From: Alphaproteobacteria bacterium | GTDB lineage: Bacteria; Pseudomonadota; Alphaproteobacteria; Rickettsiales; Rickettsiaceae | Direction: 5' to 3' | DNA length: 6,411 nucleotides | NCBI GenBank assembly: GCA_030430995.1 | Contig: JAUIKA010000063.1 | Coordinates: forward strand, 1-6,411 | In this document: positions 5,687 through 6,411 of the stretch, in pieces | Numbering within the stretch: position 1 is the stretch's first letter | Layout: each line of letters starts with the position of its first letter | The notes under the pieces: model-generated | The model's input: only the letters and a program-made list of their open reading frames with translations | The model's database searches: none | Told to the model about the DNA's origin: nothing | Translations under genes and position numbers: made by a program

Positions 5687-6135
5687 ATCAATAAATTCCT
5701 ATAATGTTTTACTAAGTCTTTTACTCCTTCAGTTAAGGAAGAGGCCATGGATTGATTGTCATATATGAACGCAATTTGCATTAAAAGAGCAAGCTCTATA
5801 TCAGCGGGTATGCTTTGCATGCCTGCTACATATGTTATATCTAAGTTTTTTCTAGGCAGAATATATCCAGAATTGATATGATAATCTTCATGTGAGCAAG
5901 ATTTCACTTTTAGCATTGGCAAAATGGGGAATCTAAATTTACCTCTGCCTACGCTAAGTTTTATATTCTTCTCAAAAATACTTATTCTAAGGAATTGCTC
6001 CAGCAATAAAATGCTGGAGATCATAATTTTTTGTAAAAGCTTATCATCGTAATCATAATCCACTCTCAAGTAAGACTTTATATAATCTAAATCTAAAACT
6101 GGTTTATGATTGCAGCTTAAAACAACATAGTTCAT
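5683..6135 (-). CDS. Phage head-tail connector / adaptor protein (RcGTA gp6-like)
   Basis: A 150-residue head-tail connector of the gp6 / phiE125 gp8-like family, which forms the ring directly under the portal. Family features: an N-terminal helix-loop LDYIKSYLRVDYDYDDKLLQ (17-36), the L-x-x-h-K-x-h-L-R-V...D-D-x-L-L signature; a long helix MISSILLLEQFLRISIF (38-54), where the glutamate of the E-x-x-h-x-R element is present; FRFPILPMLKVKS (67-79), corresponding to the P-h-x-P-h-x-x-V strand; and ITYVAGMQSIPADIELALLM (100-119), the T-Y-x-A-G...P-x-D-h-x-x-A-h motif. The usual protein is ~190-200 residues, so this one is compact. It begins four bases inside the end of the capsid gene (ATGA) and ends overlapping the adaptor start in the same way. 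The frame is intact. Confidence 0.85.
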   Translation of the reverse strand: MNYVVLSCNHKPVLDLDYIKSYLRVDYDYDDKLLQKIMISSILLLEQFLRISIFEKNIKLSVGRGKFRFPILPMLKVKSCSHEDYHINSGYILPRKNLDITYVAGMQSIPADIELALLMQIAFIYDNQSMASSLTEGVKDLVKHYRNLLI

Positions 6136-6411
6136 ACAGATAAAACTTTAAATGCAGCTGGTTTTACAACATCTGCGCCAATTCTTTTAGTGGCATAAAA
6201 TTTTACAAAAGGCTTTTCTGTATATGGGTCTTTGATTATATTAACAGATTGTCTATCTACTATTTTATATCCTGAATTAAAGTCTCCTAATATAATTACG
6301 TTATTTGATTTTTCTATCTCTGGCATGTCGCTACAAGATATAACAGGTATTCCCATAAGGCTATCAGGAGATGACGCTGACAAAGAGCTCTGCCATACAA
6401 ATCTGCCATAT
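6132..6411 (-). CDS. HK97-family major capsid protein, C-terminal part (RcGTA gp5-like)
   Basis: The last 92 codons of an HK97-fold major capsid protein. The frame stays open to the window edge (first complete codon at 6408-6410), so the true start lies to the right; the TTG at 6381-6383 is internal. Signatures of the alphaproteobacterial/GTA type: YGRFVWQSS at the edge (the G-R/x-Y/F-L/V-W-Q motif), SPDSLMGIPVISCSDMPEI (the x-P-x-x-L-x-G-x-P-V...D-M-P motif), NVIILGDFNSGYKIVDRQ (the a-h-x-G-D-f-x-x-x-Y-x-I-v-D-R core), and the terminal FYATKRIGADVVKPAAFKVL, where the R-x-G-x-x-V-x-x-x-x-A-x-K-h ending is typical. It encodes the shell subunit of the capsid. It is the first visible gene of the head-tail series, in the canonical capsid-connector order, and overlaps the connector start by four bases. 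Confidence 0.93.
   Translation of the reverse strand, partial: YGRFVWQSSLSASSPDSLMGIPVISCSDMPEIEKSNNVIILGDFNSGYKIVDRQSVNIIKDPYTEKPFVKFYATKRIGADVVKPAAFKVLSV

Noticed and set aside
1..6411. CRISPR arrays, tRNA genes, IS elements, attachment sites
   Set aside because: No regularly spaced repeats, cloverleaf-like segments, transposase frames or terminal inverted repeats were seen on reading both strands; rnpB next to phage-type genes was considered as an attachment site, but no duplicated rnpB 3' end is present in the window.

Overview
The window is AT-rich and densely coded. It contains an Isc iron-sulfur assembly pair, a peroxiredoxin-dprA pair, the RNase P RNA gene, and six genes of the alphaproteobacterial gene transfer agent (GTA) / HK97-type phage head-tail module. 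AT richness, alphaproteobacterial-type IscU/IscA and a short, incomplete GTA-type cluster next to housekeeping genes suggest a host-associated alphaproteobacterium, most likely Rickettsiales. That assignment is an inference from composition and gene content, with no database search behind it.

Layout. Plus strand, 1-603: the 3' part of iscU, then complete iscA three bases later. From 604 to 788 there is no gene, only a hairpin and a ribosome binding site. From 789 to 998 lies a short reading frame split by an in-frame TAG, probably a broken gene. At 1001-1456 an unrecognised, probably exported, cysteine-containing protein follows. Minus strand, 1535-3270: a 2-Cys peroxiredoxin followed by dprA, joined by a one-base overlap (TAATG) and driven by a visible sigma70-type promoter. 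That promoter lies back to back with the promoter of rnpB (plus strand, about 3375-3751), whose helices P1, P2 and P3 can be paired by eye. Minus strand, 3750 to the right edge: a tightly overlapping series running, in transcription order, major capsid (C-terminus only), head-tail connector (gp6-like), head-tail adaptor/stopper (gp7-like), DUF3168 tail terminator (gp8-like), DUF2460 distal tail protein (gp12-like) and DUF2163 hub protein (gp13-like).

The most interesting feature is the GTA-type cluster. Compared with the Rhodobacter capsulatus GTA order, it passes directly from gp8 to gp12. The tail-tube, tape-measure and associated genes (gp9-gp11) are absent, and the cluster ends at gp13 with no gp14/gp15: the hub gene's stop codon overlaps the 3' end of rnpB. 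All visible frames are intact and all junctions overlap (4, 4, 4, 17 and 4 bases). The set therefore looks maintained under selection rather than decaying, with the missing parts either elsewhere in the genome or lost. dprA, whose product in other alphaproteobacteria is needed to incorporate GTA-delivered DNA, lies about 1 kb from the end of the cluster; any functional link is speculative.
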